Part shown: positions 1-8,629 of the stretch, one piece after another
How positions within the stretch are numbered: position 1 is the first letter of the stretch
How the letters are laid out: the number at the start of each line of letters is the position of its first letter
Assembly (NCBI GenBank): GCA_934096105.1
Contig: CAKOLH010000002.1
Coordinates: 1 to 64,000 of the forward strand
Source: an uncultured Bacilli bacterium
GTDB lineage: Bacteria; Bacillota_I; Bacilli_A; RF39; UBA660
Length of the DNA stretch: 64,000 nucleotides
Direction: 5' to 3'
The notes under the pieces: model-generated
Seen by the model: the letters and a program-made list of their open reading frames with translations, nothing else
What the model was told of the DNA's origin: nothing
The model's database searches: none
Translations under genes and position numbers: made by a program

Positions 1-2841
1 GCTAATCAAGGTAGGTATAGATATTTACTTACTAGTAAGTATTTTTTTGGAAAGGATATTGCTTACTGTATTGAACTCGGTAAACCGATAGATAGTTTTA
101 ATTACATTTACTCTAATTCTTTTGATGGCATTAATTTAAGTAAAGAAGATATTAATTATATTAAATTGGCAGCTTATTATGGCTATAATTATCCAGGACA
201 TAATGGTGATAAGTATTACCTAGCGACACAGGATATTATTTGGAAGAGGTTATCTAATGTTTCTGTTAAGTATATTATTAATATGAATCCAAATGATTAT
301 ATTGATGTTACTAAGGAAAAAGAAGAAATTTTATTACTTATGTCTAAACATAATATTAAACCATCATTTTATGGTAGTGAAATTAATATAGTAAGAGGTA
401 AGGAATATATATTAGAGGATACTAATGATGTACTTAGTAATTATTCTATTAATAATGATTTTACATATTATGATGGTAATAAACTTATTATTCGAGATAA
501 ATTTTATGATGATAGTATTATTTTAAATAGACTAAACTATACTGATAAACAATTTTTCTTGTATTCTTCTGGAAGTAACCAAAAAATGATGTCCGCGGGC
601 AGTTTTGATGATGAAAGTTTTAAAATTAAAGTTAATTATATTGATGGTAGTATTAGACTTAAGAAATCAGATAGAGAAACTGGTGATATTCCACTCGGGG
701 ATGCTACATTAAATGGTGCTGTTTATGATTTATATGATTCTGATATGAATTATATTGATAGTTTTATTACTGGTAAAAAAGATAAGATTAGTAAATTACC
801 TATTGGTCATTATTATATTAAGGAGAAGACTGCTAGTGAAGGATATATGTTAGACCTTAATACTTATGAGGTTATTATTGATGAAAATAATTTAAATAAA
901 GAAATTACTGTATATGAAGATATTATTAAGAGAAGAGTAGATGTATTTAAAGTATTTGATAATGGTGGTACAGGAATACTTACTACTGAAGAGGGTGTTA
1001 TATTTGATATTTATGATAGTACGAATAATAAAGTAGGTAGTATTACTACAGATAGTGATGGATATGCTAGTATAGTTCTTCCTTATGGTATTTATACTTT
1101 TAAACAAGCTACTAGTACTAAAAACTATTATAAAGTAGATGATTTTAAAGTTATCATTGATAATTATGATACGAGACCTATATATAAATTATTATCTGAT
1201 AGTGAAATAACTGCAAGGGTTAAGATTATAAAGAAGGATTTTGATACTTCAGATAATATTGTTAATAGTGATATTAAGTTTAAGATATATGATGTTAGAG
1301 AAAAGGAATATGTTAGTTTTAATGTTACTTATCCAGAGGTTAGTACTATTGATACTTTTAGTCTTTCTAGTAATGGTGAATTTATTACTCCCGATACTCT
1401 TCATTCTGGTGAATATATATTATATGAAGTGGATCAGAGTATGAATGGTTATTTATATAATAAAGATGGTGTACATTTTTATATAGGAGAAGAATCTAAC
1501 TTTGTTAATGATGATGATTATGGTGTTATGTTAGAGATTCCCTTCTATAACAAGATAGTTAAGGGTAAAATTATTATTAATAAATATGGAGAAGAGGTTA
1601 GTTATGTAGATAACGGTTACTACTATAAAAATATAATGCTTTCTGATGTTTATTTTGAATTATATGCTAAAGATGATATATATGAGAATGATAAATTAAT
1701 ATATAAAAAGGATACTTTGGTAGATACTATTATTACTGATAGTAAGGGTAAGGGTGTAAGAGATAATCTTTCACTTGGTAAGTATTATTTGAAGGAAGTT
1801 AAATCTAGTAATGGTAATGTCTTTGATGATACTATCTATGATATAGAACTTAAATATAAGGACCAATACACTGAAAAGATTAATTATGAGATTGACATTA
1901 ATAATTATTTGAATAAGGGTAAGGTTATTATTCATAAATTAGATACTAATACTAAAGAGGTAATAGCTAATACTTTGATTGAAATTAGGAATAAGGATAA
2001 TATTATAGTATATAAGGATTATACTGATAATAATGGTATGATTGTTATAGATGATTTACCTTATGATGAGTATTATATAGCGGAAATAGAGGCTAGTACT
2101 GGGTATAGAATACTTGAGAATAATATATATTTTACTTTGGATAGTGAAGTATATGAGACTACTATATATAATGAGAGAATGGAGGTACCTGATACTGGTA
2201 TGAATGTAGGACTTAAAAATACTTTAGTTATTGCTATGATTATTTTATTTGGGTTTGTTATGATACTATTTTTTGATAATAAAAAGATAGTAGGTATTAG
2301 TGCATTATTTATTATTATTGGTATTAGTTATTTTGGTATATACTTTTATAATTATTTTATGGATAGTAAGAAGAATATACTAGCTATTGAAAAGATACTT
2401 AATAATGATAATGATGATACCTCATTAGAAGATAGATATGGATATAATTCTTTTGTTGAAATACCTAGTATTGAATTAAAGAGAGGTCTTGTTAATATTA
2501 ATAATAGTTATAATAATGTTAAAAATAATATTGAAACTATAGAGAAGACTGATAATAGAATTATTTTGGCTTCACATAATGGTAATAATTATAATTCTTA
2601 TTTTGGTAATTTATATAAAATGGATTTTGGTGATAAGATATATTTATATGATAATGGTAGTAAATATGAATATATATTTAGTGATAATTATGAGATTAAG
2701 AAGAATGGTTATGCTGATATTTATACTGATAATACAAGAAAATCAATAGTATTAGTTACTTGTAAGGAAGATAGTAGTGATGCACAAGTTGTTTATATTG
2801 GATATCTTATTAATACTGGTTCTTATTTAAAGGAGCAATAA
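1..2841 (+). CDS. Thioester-domain SpaA-type adhesin fused to a C-terminal sortase domain (5' end outside window)
   Basis: The frame is open from base 1, so the start lies upstream. Counting codons from base 1, Cys23 (YCI) and TQDIIW at 76-81 match the Cys-Gln thioester domain of Gram-positive adhesins. About five SpaA/Cna-B-type beta-sandwich repeats follow (roughly 200-725), with the usual Lys near the start and YYIKE or similar near the end, so intramolecular isopeptide bonds are plausible. A sorting-signal-like VPDTG (729-733) precedes two membrane segments (about 738-785). The protein does not end there: a sortase-like domain follows, with LASHNG (His859) and LVTC (Cys921). Where sortases carry the catalytic Arg, the sequence reads DAQVV, so Gln929 replaces it. 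Substrate and enzyme are thus in one chain. I am confident of the domains; whether the sortase is active is unknown. Confidence 0.85.
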   Translation, partial: ANQGRYRYLLTSKYFFGKDIAYCIELGKPIDSFNYIYSNSFDGINLSKEDINYIKLAAYYGYNYPGHNGDKYYLATQDIIWKRLSNVSVKYIINMNPNDYIDVTKEKEEILLLMSKHNIKPSFYGSEINIVRGKEYILEDTNDVLSNYSINNDFTYYDGNKLIIRDKFYDDSIILNRLNYTDKQFFLYSSGSNQKMMSAGSFDDESFKIKVNYIDGSIRLKKSDRETGDIPLGDATLNGAVYDLYDSDMNYIDSFITGKKDKISKLPIGHYYIKEKTASEGYMLDLNTYEVIIDENNLNKEITVYEDIIKRRVDVFKVFDNGGTGILTTEEGVIFDIYDSTNNKVGSITTDSDGYASIVLPYGIYTFKQATSTKNYYKVDDFKVIIDNYDTRPIYKLLSDSEITARVKIIKKDFDTSDNIVNSDIKFKIYDVREKEYVSFNVTYPEVSTIDTFSLSSNGEFITPDTLHSGEYILYEVDQSMNGYLYNKDGVHFYIGEESNFVNDDDYGVMLEIPFYNKIVKGKIIINKYGEEVSYVDNGYYYKNIMLSDVYFELYAKDDIYENDKLIYKKDTLVDTIITDSKGKGVRDNLSLGKYYLKEVKSSNGNVFDDTIYDIELKYKDQYTEKINYEIDINNYLNKGKVIIHKLDTNTKEVIANTLIEIRNKDNIIVYKDYTDNNGMIVIDDLPYDEYYIAEIEASTGYRILENNIYFTLDSEVYETTIYNERMEVPDTGMNVGLKNTLVIAMIILFGFVMILFFDNKKIVGISALFIIIGISYFGIYFYNYFMDSKKNILAIEKILNNDNDDTSLEDRYGYNSFVEIPSIELKRGLVNINNSYNNVKNNIETIEKTDNRIILASHNGNNYNSYFGNLYKMDFGDKIYLYDNGSKYEYIFSDNYEIKKNGYADIYTDNTRKSIVLVTCKEDSSDAQVVYIGYLINTGSYLKEQ

Positions 2842-2855
2842 AGTGCTTCTTTTTA
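2829..2855 (+). terminator. Possible weak terminator after the adhesin-sortase gene
   Basis: GGAGCA and TGCTTC form a short stem with a G-T pair around the stop codon, followed by a T-rich run. The stem is short, so this is tentative. Confidence 0.35.
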
Positions 2856-2915
2856 TGTTGCATTTTTGACAGTATCATGATAAAATTATTAGTAGATAGG
2901 AAGGTAACTAATGTT

Positions 2916-3407
2916 ATGAAGAAGGAAATAAAGAAGATTAAACTTACTGATAATATTTCTTACTATATTAGTGATAATACTATTTATTTATTTCAGGATG
3001 AATATAAATTTAGTAAAGATGATATTAAAATAATAGGAAAGAAGATTGCTTTATTAATTCAAGATAATGATATTTCTTATATTAATATTACTGCGAAGGG
3101 AATTGAAGATAAGAAGGATTTATATCATGATTTAGGATTTACTTTATCTTATTATGATGTTAATAAATTAAATGAACTTTTTAGTGGTAAGAAGGATAAG
3201 ATTAAATATAGATGTTATGGAATAATGACTAAGAATGATTTTTTAAATAGATTAATGGAGGATAAAAAGGTGGAAGAAAAGAAAGAAAAAGATACTAAAG
3301 TAATTAATTCTAATTCTGGATTTGTTAGTAATATGATACTTTTATTTGGTGGTATTATTTTACTATGTTATTTGTGTGTAGAAGGGGCTATTTATTTGGT
3401 TAAATAG
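2916..3407 (+). CDS. Small protein of unknown function with a C-terminal membrane anchor
   Basis: I do not recognise the family. The product (about 163 residues) is charged and soluble for about 130 residues and ends in one hydrophobic segment (SNMILLFGGIILLCYLCV), suggesting a tail-anchored protein facing the cytoplasm. The frame stays open to an ATG at 2877, but a TTGACA at 2866-2871 lies just before that ATG and would put a promoter across it. AGGAAGG at 2898-2904 is well placed for the ATG at 2916, which I chose. It sits 12 nt before cdaA and may be co-transcribed with cdaA-cdaR. Confidence 0.6.
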   Translation: MKKEIKKIKLTDNISYYISDNTIYLFQDEYKFSKDDIKIIGKKIALLIQDNDISYINITAKGIEDKKDLYHDLGFTLSYYDVNKLNELFSGKKDKIKYRCYGIMTKNDFLNRLMEDKKVEEKKEKDTKVINSNSGFVSNMILLFGGIILLCYLCVEGAIYLVK

Positions 3408-3419
3408 AAGGGAGATATT

Positions 3420-4250
3420 ATGACAGTTGATAATTTATTAGTTATATTACAAAAAGTTATTGATATTTCTTTAGTATGGATGATGGTTTATTTTGTACTT
3501 AAGAATATTAAAAATAATGTTAAGATTATATTATTATTTAAGGGTGTTCTTGTTATATTGGTTATTAAGATACTTAGCGATACACTTAATTTAACGACGA
3601 TAGGATTACTTTTAGAATATGTTATTATGTGGGGACCATTGGCACTTATAATTATATTTCAACCAGAAATTAGAAGTATACTAGAACACATTGGTAGAAA
3701 GCAATTACTTGGTAGACATAAGGTACTTACACTGGATGAGAGAGAGAAACTTGTTTATGAAGTTATGTCTGCGGTTGATTATCTTAGAAAATCTAGAATT
3801 GGTGCTTTAATAGTTATTGAAAGAGATATTAGTCTTAATGAATATATTGAGAGAAGTAAACCAATATATGGTGATATTTCTTCGGAATTATTAATTTCTA
3901 TATTCTTTCCTAGAAATCCACTTCATGATGGTGGTGTTATAATACAGGGTAATAAGATTACTTCTGCGGGGGCTGTATTTCCTATTAGTATTAATAGTAA
4001 GATTAGTAAGAAACTTGGTACTAGACATAGAGCCGCTATTGGGATAAGTGAAGAATCTGATGCTATTGCTATTGTTGTCAGTGAGGAGACTGGTAAGATT
4101 TCAATAGCGGTAGATGGTAACTTAAATTATAATCTTTCTTTAGATGATGCTAGAATGATTTTAGTGGAGGAATTAAAACCTAAGAAAGAGGTCCTTCTTG
4201 ATGATGAATTTGTAGATGAAAAGGAGGATGATAATGATGAAAACGCTTAA
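3420..4250 (+). CDS. cdaA: Diadenylate cyclase CdaA (membrane-bound c-di-AMP synthase)
   Basis: Makes cyclic di-AMP from two ATP at the membrane; this messenger controls potassium and osmolyte balance and cell-wall stability in Firmicutes. Three N-terminal hydrophobic segments (about residues 5-80) lead into a DisA_N domain with HDGGVII (the family DGA motif, here DGG) and GTRHRAAIG (the RHR motif). At 276 aa the length is normal for CdaA. The ATG at 3420 has GGGAG upstream. The next gene, a YbbR-domain CdaR homologue, overlaps its 3' end, which is the standard cdaA-cdaR pairing. glmM, often third in this operon, is absent here. The Ala-to-Gly change in DGA is conservative; Asp and the first Gly remain. 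Confidence 0.95.
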   Translation: MTVDNLLVILQKVIDISLVWMMVYFVLKNIKNNVKIILLFKGVLVILVIKILSDTLNLTTIGLLLEYVIMWGPLALIIIFQPEIRSILEHIGRKQLLGRHKVLTLDEREKLVYEVMSAVDYLRKSRIGALIVIERDISLNEYIERSKPIYGDISSELLISIFFPRNPLHDGGVIIQGNKITSAGAVFPISINSKISKKLGTRHRAAIGISEESDAIAIVVSEETGKISIAVDGNLNYNLSLDDARMILVEELKPKKEVLLDDEFVDEKEDDNDENA

Positions 4251-5622
4251 GAAAATTATTAAATTTTTTAGAAATTTATTTAGAACTATAGGTAGTTTCA
4301 TTGACAGATTTATTGTTACTCCGGTTACGAAGTTTGCTATGTTTATTGGCGAAAAAGCTGATAAGGGAGCTGGTAAGTTTGAAAGATGGCTTAATAAGAG
4401 AAATACTTTGGTATTTGTATCTTTACTAGTGTCATTACTAATATTCTTTTACGTAGATAATCAGGCTAGTACTGTTATTGATAGTGCTGCTGAAGTACTT
4501 CATAATCAGATAGTGGATGTTACTTATAATAAAGAAGCTTATATTATTGAGGGATTACCTGAAACTGCTGATGTTACTTTGATTGGTAGAACTGTTGATT
4601 TATATTTAGCTAAACAGTTATCTACCGGTAAGGTGACTGCAGATTTATCTAATTTAAAAGAGGGTACTCATAAGATAGAACTTAATTATGAGAGTCCAAT
4701 TAATTCAGTTAATTACAAACTTGATCCTTCTTCAATTACTGTTAATGTATATCCTAAAGTATCTGCGACTAAGTCTATTACTGTGGATGTTATAAATAAG
4801 GATAAACTCGATAGTAAGTTATCAGTACAGTCTGTTACTGTTGATAAAGAGGAAGTTATTATTAAGGGTACTGAAGATGAAAAATCTATTCATAATATTA
4901 ATAAAGTGGCTACTGTTAAGGCGCTTGTAGATATTGGGGAAATCGTTGATCCTACTGCGGGTGTTAATACTCTTAAAGATGTTAAACTTGTGGCTTATGA
5001 TAAATATGGTAATGTTGTAGATGTTGAAATAGTACCAGAGAAGGTTACTGCTACAATTAATATTGAATCTTATAGTGGTACTGCTAAAATAAAGATTATT
5101 CCTAAAGGAAATGTTGCTTTTGGTAAGGCTATTAGTTCAATTAGTTCTTCTGTAAACGAAATTAGTATCTATGGTGATCAGGCAGTTGTTAGTAAATATG
5201 CTGAATCTTATATTCCTGTAGAAGTTGATGTAACTGGTTTATCTGATAATAAATCTTATACGGTGGTTGTACCTAAACCTGAAGGTGTAAGGGAAGTTTC
5301 TGAAAAGACTATTACTGTTAAAGTATCTCTTGGTGAAGAGAAGTCAATGGAAGTTGATGATATTAAGATTGATGCTATTAACTTAGGACCTAACTTAAAG
5401 GCTGGAGCTATGGGAGAAAATTCTTCTAAAACTACTGTTATTGTTAAGGGTACGAAAGAAGTTCTTGACAATATTGATAGTACTACTATTAAGGCTACAG
5501 TGGATTTATCTGGATTAGGTGAAGGTGAACGTACTGTTAAGGTTAATGTTACTGGTGATGAAGTTAAGGCTAGTTACTTTGCTAAGACTACTACTATTAA
5601 GGTAAGAATTACTAAGAGTTAA
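4234..5622 (+). CDS. cdaR: YbbR-domain protein CdaR, regulator of CdaA
   Basis: The product has one N-terminal membrane segment (LVFVSLLVSLLIFFYV) and a long extracytoplasmic part built of about four YbbR repeats. In Firmicutes CdaR binds CdaA in the membrane and adjusts c-di-AMP output. An upstream ATG at 4216 is in frame, but AAGGAGG at 4221-4227 fits the ATG at 4234 (or 4237). That start overlaps the end of cdaA by 17 nt, suggesting translational coupling. Length (about 462 aa) is normal for four-repeat CdaR proteins. Confidence 0.92.
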   Translation: MMKTLKKIIKFFRNLFRTIGSFIDRFIVTPVTKFAMFIGEKADKGAGKFERWLNKRNTLVFVSLLVSLLIFFYVDNQASTVIDSAAEVLHNQIVDVTYNKEAYIIEGLPETADVTLIGRTVDLYLAKQLSTGKVTADLSNLKEGTHKIELNYESPINSVNYKLDPSSITVNVYPKVSATKSITVDVINKDKLDSKLSVQSVTVDKEEVIIKGTEDEKSIHNINKVATVKALVDIGEIVDPTAGVNTLKDVKLVAYDKYGNVVDVEIVPEKVTATINIESYSGTAKIKIIPKGNVAFGKAISSISSSVNEISIYGDQAVVSKYAESYIPVEVDVTGLSDNKSYTVVVPKPEGVREVSEKTITVKVSLGEEKSMEVDDIKIDAINLGPNLKAGAMGENSSKTTVIVKGTKEVLDNIDSTTIKATVDLSGLGEGERTVKVNVTGDEVKASYFAKTTTIKVRITKS

Positions 5623-5631
5623 TGTCTTATA

Positions 5632-5660
5632 TTGACAAGTTTTGTCGAATGTGATGTAAA
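5632..5660 (+). promoter_or_regulatory. Putative promoter of the 32-codon small ORF
   Basis: TTGACA at 5632-5637 is followed after 17 nt by TGTAAA at 5655-5660. The -35 is perfect and the -10 is weak. It lies just after the cdaR stop and about 40 nt before a small ORF with a strong ribosome-binding site, suggesting that the small ORF has its own transcript. Confidence 0.45.
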
Positions 5661-5702
5661 GTATGTAAATATGTGTTATCCTATAGAAAAGGAGGATAAT
5701 AT

Positions 5703-5801
5703 ATGGGGTATATACTAGTAGAAGATATATTTGATGAAATGAGTCAGAATATTACTTATATTAAATTAAATAGTTATTTAAAGAGGAAAGATAATACTTA
5801 G
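5703..5801 (+). CDS. Small ORF of 32 codons with a strong RBS and its own terminator
   Basis: An ATG at 5703 opens a 32-codon frame (begins MGYILVEDIFDEM, ends YLKRKDNT). It is preceded by AAAAGGAGG (5687-5695) at ideal spacing, which is unlikely by chance for a random short ORF. A TTGACA lies upstream, and the terminator hairpin begins within its last codons. The peptide is hydrophilic with no signal or membrane segment. I do not recognise it. It may be a real small protein of unknown role or a regulatory leader peptide. Confidence 0.5.
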   Translation: MGYILVEDIFDEMSQNITYIKLNSYLKRKDNT

Positions 5802-5813
5802 TCTTTCCTTTTG
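5781..5813 (+). terminator. Intrinsic terminator after the small ORF
   Basis: GGAAAGA (5785-5791) pairs perfectly with TCTTTCC (5802-5808), extended by A/T pairs, and is followed by TTTT. It overlaps the stop codon of the 32-codon ORF. Confidence 0.8.
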
Positions 5814-5854
5814 TTATGAATTAGTATATAATTATAGTTATAGAGGAAGGTGTT

Positions 5855-6433
5855 ATGATGGGAAGAAAGAAAAAGGAAGAAAATAAAGATGAAGTAGTGG
5901 TACTTGAAAAGATTGAAAAATCTAAAAGTAGTAGTGGTGTTTCAGAGGTATTTTATTATTTACTTGGGTTGGTTATTGGTATTGTACTTATATTTGCTAC
6001 TGAGGAACTACTTAGTACTATTAATTATTTGTTTGTTGTTATTTTTGCTATTATTGCAGTAGTACAGTTAATTAGTTTTGTTATGGATAAGAAATATATT
6101 AGTAGAGATTATTCTAGTTTGATAATTGGTATTATGTGTATTTGGGTGGCTATGTTTGTATTTAAGTATGGTAGTTTCTTATTTTTAGAGATGCTTCCTG
6201 TACTTGTTAGTTTATTGTTATTTATTATGGCTACGAGTAGTATTACTAAGTATTTTGATAGGAAGATTACTGGTAATTTGATTGTATCTATTATTTCTAT
6301 TATTCTTGGTATACTTCTTATATTTGTACCTAAGAGTGTTATGTATACTTTATTTAAAGTTGTTGGAGTATATATAATTGTTATGATTATATTGGATTTT
6401 ATTGATTATAAGAAGAATAATAAGAATGCTTAG
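5855..6433 (+). CDS. DUF308 (HdeD-like) multi-pass membrane protein
   Basis: After a charged N-terminus of about 30 residues, five to six hydrophobic segments follow in the paired pattern of DUF308/HdeD-family proteins (for example LGLVIGIVLIFATEELLS and the related LGILLIFVPKSVMY near the end). The function of this family is not settled; some members are linked to acid or envelope stress. GAGGAAGG at 5843-5850 precedes two adjacent ATGs (5855 and 5858), either of which could be used. A TATAAT-like box lies just upstream. The gene is monocistronic and is followed by a copy of the structured intergenic repeat. Confidence 0.7.
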   Translation: MMGRKKKEENKDEVVVLEKIEKSKSSSGVSEVFYYLLGLVIGIVLIFATEELLSTINYLFVVIFAIIAVVQLISFVMDKKYISRDYSSLIIGIMCIWVAMFVFKYGSFLFLEMLPVLVSLLLFIMATSSITKYFDRKITGNLIVSIISIILGILLIFVPKSVMYTLFKVVGVYIIVMIILDFIDYKKNNKNA

Positions 6434-6530
6434 GTTCACTCTAAGCCTGTAGTCTTAGAGTGTTAGTTTAAGCCTTATGAATAAGTCTTAAACTAAGGTC
6501 TATTATATATAAGCCTAAACTATATATTTA
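6433..6530 (-). repeat. Structured intergenic repeat, copy A (box plus two covarying hairpins)
   Basis: On the minus strand it reads: box CTTATATATAATAG (6513-6500), stem-loop AGTTTAAG/CTTAAACT (6494-6465) with a loop of the form AC...GG, then stem-loop CACTCTAAG/CTTAGAGTG (6462-6437) with loop ACTACAGG, then GTGAAC. The outer GGCTTA and TAAGC can pair to close a three-way junction. It lies just downstream of the DUF308 gene. Seven clear copies share this plan (6.4, 12.3, 32.5, 44.3, 46.9, 49.4 and 58.8 kb). Confidence 0.85.
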
Positions 6531-6606
6531 AATTAAAGAGGATACTAGGTGTCTTCTTTTTAATTGTTTTTATATTGGTTAGAAAGTTTTCACTGTGAAT
6601 ATGATA

Positions 6607-6690
6607 TCTTAGTGTTATTCCTATACAGACTAAGAATTAGGCTGGATAGGACAGAAAAATACCTTGGATTTTTCTGAAAGGTAAGTTTTT
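6607..6690 (+). repeat. Degenerate copy of the structured repeat in the typA leader (copy A2)
   Basis: Hairpin CCTATACAG (6620-6628) / CTGGATAGG (6642-6650) has a 13-nt loop beginning AC and ending GG. Hairpin CAGAAAAAT (6652-6660) / ATTTTTCTG (6668-6676) has loop ACCTTGG. This is the same loop rule as the repeat family, in the opposite orientation to copy A about 110 nt upstream. The CTTATATATRATAG box is missing, although CTTA and TAAG flank the pair. It lies upstream of the likely typA -10 (6735-6740), so whether it is transcribed with typA is uncertain. Confidence 0.55.
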
Positions 6691-6773
6691 GAAGAAAATG
6701 AATAAAAAATATGTTCAAATGTTTGTTTTTGTGATATAATTGTAAACTGTGAAAAAAGAAGGTGTATTTTATT

Positions 6774-8582
6774 ATGAAAATTAGAAATGTTGCTATTATT
6801 GCTCATGTTGACCATGGTAAAACTACTTTGGTTGATCAATTACTTAAGAAATCTGGTACTTTTAGAGATAATGAACAAGTTGAAGTTAGAGCTATGGACT
6901 CTAATGATATAGAAAGAGAAAGAGGTATTACTATACTTGCTAAGACTACTTCAATTCATTATGATGGATATAAGATTAATATACTAGATACTCCTGGTCA
7001 TGCTGACTTTGGTGGTGAAGTAGAAAGAATTATGAATATGGTTGATGGTGTATTACTTTTAGTAGATGCTTATGAAGGTACTATGCCACAGACTAGATTT
7101 GTTCTTAAAAAAGCTCTTGAAGCAGGAGTTAAGCCTATTGTAGTTATTAATAAGGTAGATAAACCTACTGCAAGAGTAGATAAAGTACTAGATGAAGTTA
7201 TAGATTTATTTATTGAACTTGGTGCTACTGAAGAACAACTTGATTTTAAAGTTGCTTATGTTAGTGCTTTAAATGGTACTGCTAGTCTAGATCCTGATAT
7301 TAGTACACAAAGTGAAAGTTATGATGATATATTTAAATTAATTATAGATGAAATACCTGAACCTAATGCTGATATTAATGGTGATTTACAATTTCAACCT
7401 GCACTTTTAGATTATAATGAATATGTTGGTAGAATTGGTATTGGTAAAGTTCATAGTGGTACTATTAAAGTTAATGAAATGGTTTCTTGTGTTAGATTAG
7501 ATGGTAGTATTAAACAATTTAGAATTCAAAAGTTATTTGGTTTTGAAGGACTTAAGAGAATAGAAATTAATGAGGCTGATGCTGGGGATATAGTTGCAAT
7601 AGCAGGTCTTATGGATATTTCTGTTGGTGAAACTATATGTAATGTTGGTAAAGAGAAAGCTCTTCCAATACTTAGAATTGATGAGCCTACTTTAAAAATG
7701 ACATTTATGGTTAATAATAGCCCATTTGTTGGTAGAGAGGGTAAGATTGTTACTGCTAGAAAAATAGGTGAGAGATTATTTAAAGAAACTCAAAGAGATG
7801 TTAGTTTGAAGGTAGAAGAAGCTAGCAATGAGTCTTGGACTGTTTCTGGTAGAGGTGAACTTCATTTATCTATTTTGATTGAAAATCTTAGAAGAGAAGG
7901 TTTTGAACTACAAGTATCTAAACCTGAAGTTATTATTAAAGAAATTGATGGTGTTAAATGTGAACCTTATGAAGACGTTCAAATTGAAGTTAGTGATGAC
8001 TGTGTAGGTAATGTTATTGAGGCACTTGGTCTTCGTGGTGGTAAGATGGATAATATGTCTAATGTTAACAATTTAATTAGACTTAATTATACTATTCCTT
8101 CAAGAGGATTAATTGGATTTAATACTAACTTTATGACTTTAACTAAGGGTTATGGTATACTTAATCATAGTTTTAAGGAGTATCTTCCAGTAGAGGATAT
8201 TAATTCTACTGAAAGAAAAGTAGGTGTACTTGTATCTACTGAAGCAGGTAAAGCTACTGCTTATGCACTTGGACAACTTGAAGATAGAGGTGTAATGTTT
8301 ATTGAACCTGGTACTGAAGTATATGAAGGTATGATTGTGGGTGAATGTAATAGAGAGAATGATCTTGCTATTAATGTTGTTAAGGGTAAACAACTTACTA
8401 ATACAAGAGCATCTGGATCAGATCATACTGTTGTACTTAAGAGACCTAGACCATTAACATTAGAGTATTGTCTAGATTATATTAATAGTGATGAACTAGT
8501 AGAAATTACTCCTGAAAATATTAGACTTAGAAAATTTATTTTAAATACTGAATTAAGAAAGAAGTTTGATGCAAAGAAATAA
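6774..8582 (+). CDS. typA: Ribosome-associated translational GTPase TypA/BipA
   Basis: This EF-G-like GTPase acts on ribosomes, in ribosome assembly at low temperature and in stress adaptation. The G motifs are clear: AHVDHGKTT (G1), RERGITI (switch I), DTPGHADFGGEV (G3), NKVDKP (G4) and SALNG (G5), followed by the EF-G-like domains and the TypA-specific C-terminus. At about 602 aa the length is normal. An in-frame GTG at 6762 exists, but AAGAAGGTG (6756-6763) fits the ATG at 6774 and the protein then starts MKIRNVAIIAHVDHGK as in the family. A TATAAT lies at 6735-6740. It appears monocistronic. Confidence 0.96.
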   Translation: MKIRNVAIIAHVDHGKTTLVDQLLKKSGTFRDNEQVEVRAMDSNDIERERGITILAKTTSIHYDGYKINILDTPGHADFGGEVERIMNMVDGVLLLVDAYEGTMPQTRFVLKKALEAGVKPIVVINKVDKPTARVDKVLDEVIDLFIELGATEEQLDFKVAYVSALNGTASLDPDISTQSESYDDIFKLIIDEIPEPNADINGDLQFQPALLDYNEYVGRIGIGKVHSGTIKVNEMVSCVRLDGSIKQFRIQKLFGFEGLKRIEINEADAGDIVAIAGLMDISVGETICNVGKEKALPILRIDEPTLKMTFMVNNSPFVGREGKIVTARKIGERLFKETQRDVSLKVEEASNESWTVSGRGELHLSILIENLRREGFELQVSKPEVIIKEIDGVKCEPYEDVQIEVSDDCVGNVIEALGLRGGKMDNMSNVNNLIRLNYTIPSRGLIGFNTNFMTLTKGYGILNHSFKEYLPVEDINSTERKVGVLVSTEAGKATAYALGQLEDRGVMFIEPGTEVYEGMIVGECNRENDLAINVVKGKQLTNTRASGSDHTVVLKRPRPLTLEYCLDYINSDELVEITPENIRLRKFILNTELRKKFDAKK

Positions 8583-8592
8583 CTTCTTTTTT
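8558..8592 (+). terminator. Terminator of typA
   Basis: AAAGAAGTT (8558-8566) pairs with AACTTCTTT (8581-8589), followed by further T. It overlaps the typA stop codon. Confidence 0.7.
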
Positions 8593-8595
8593 TCT

Positions 8596-8627
8596 ATGAA
8601 AAAAAATACCTAGTTTGATAGGTATTT
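8596..8627 (-). terminator. Terminator of the cotJ operon (minus strand)
   Basis: AAATACCTA (8604-8612) and TAGGTATTT (8619-8627) form a perfect 9-bp stem. On the minus strand it is followed by eight T and lies immediately after the cotJC stop. Confidence 0.85.
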
Positions 8628-8629
8628 AG

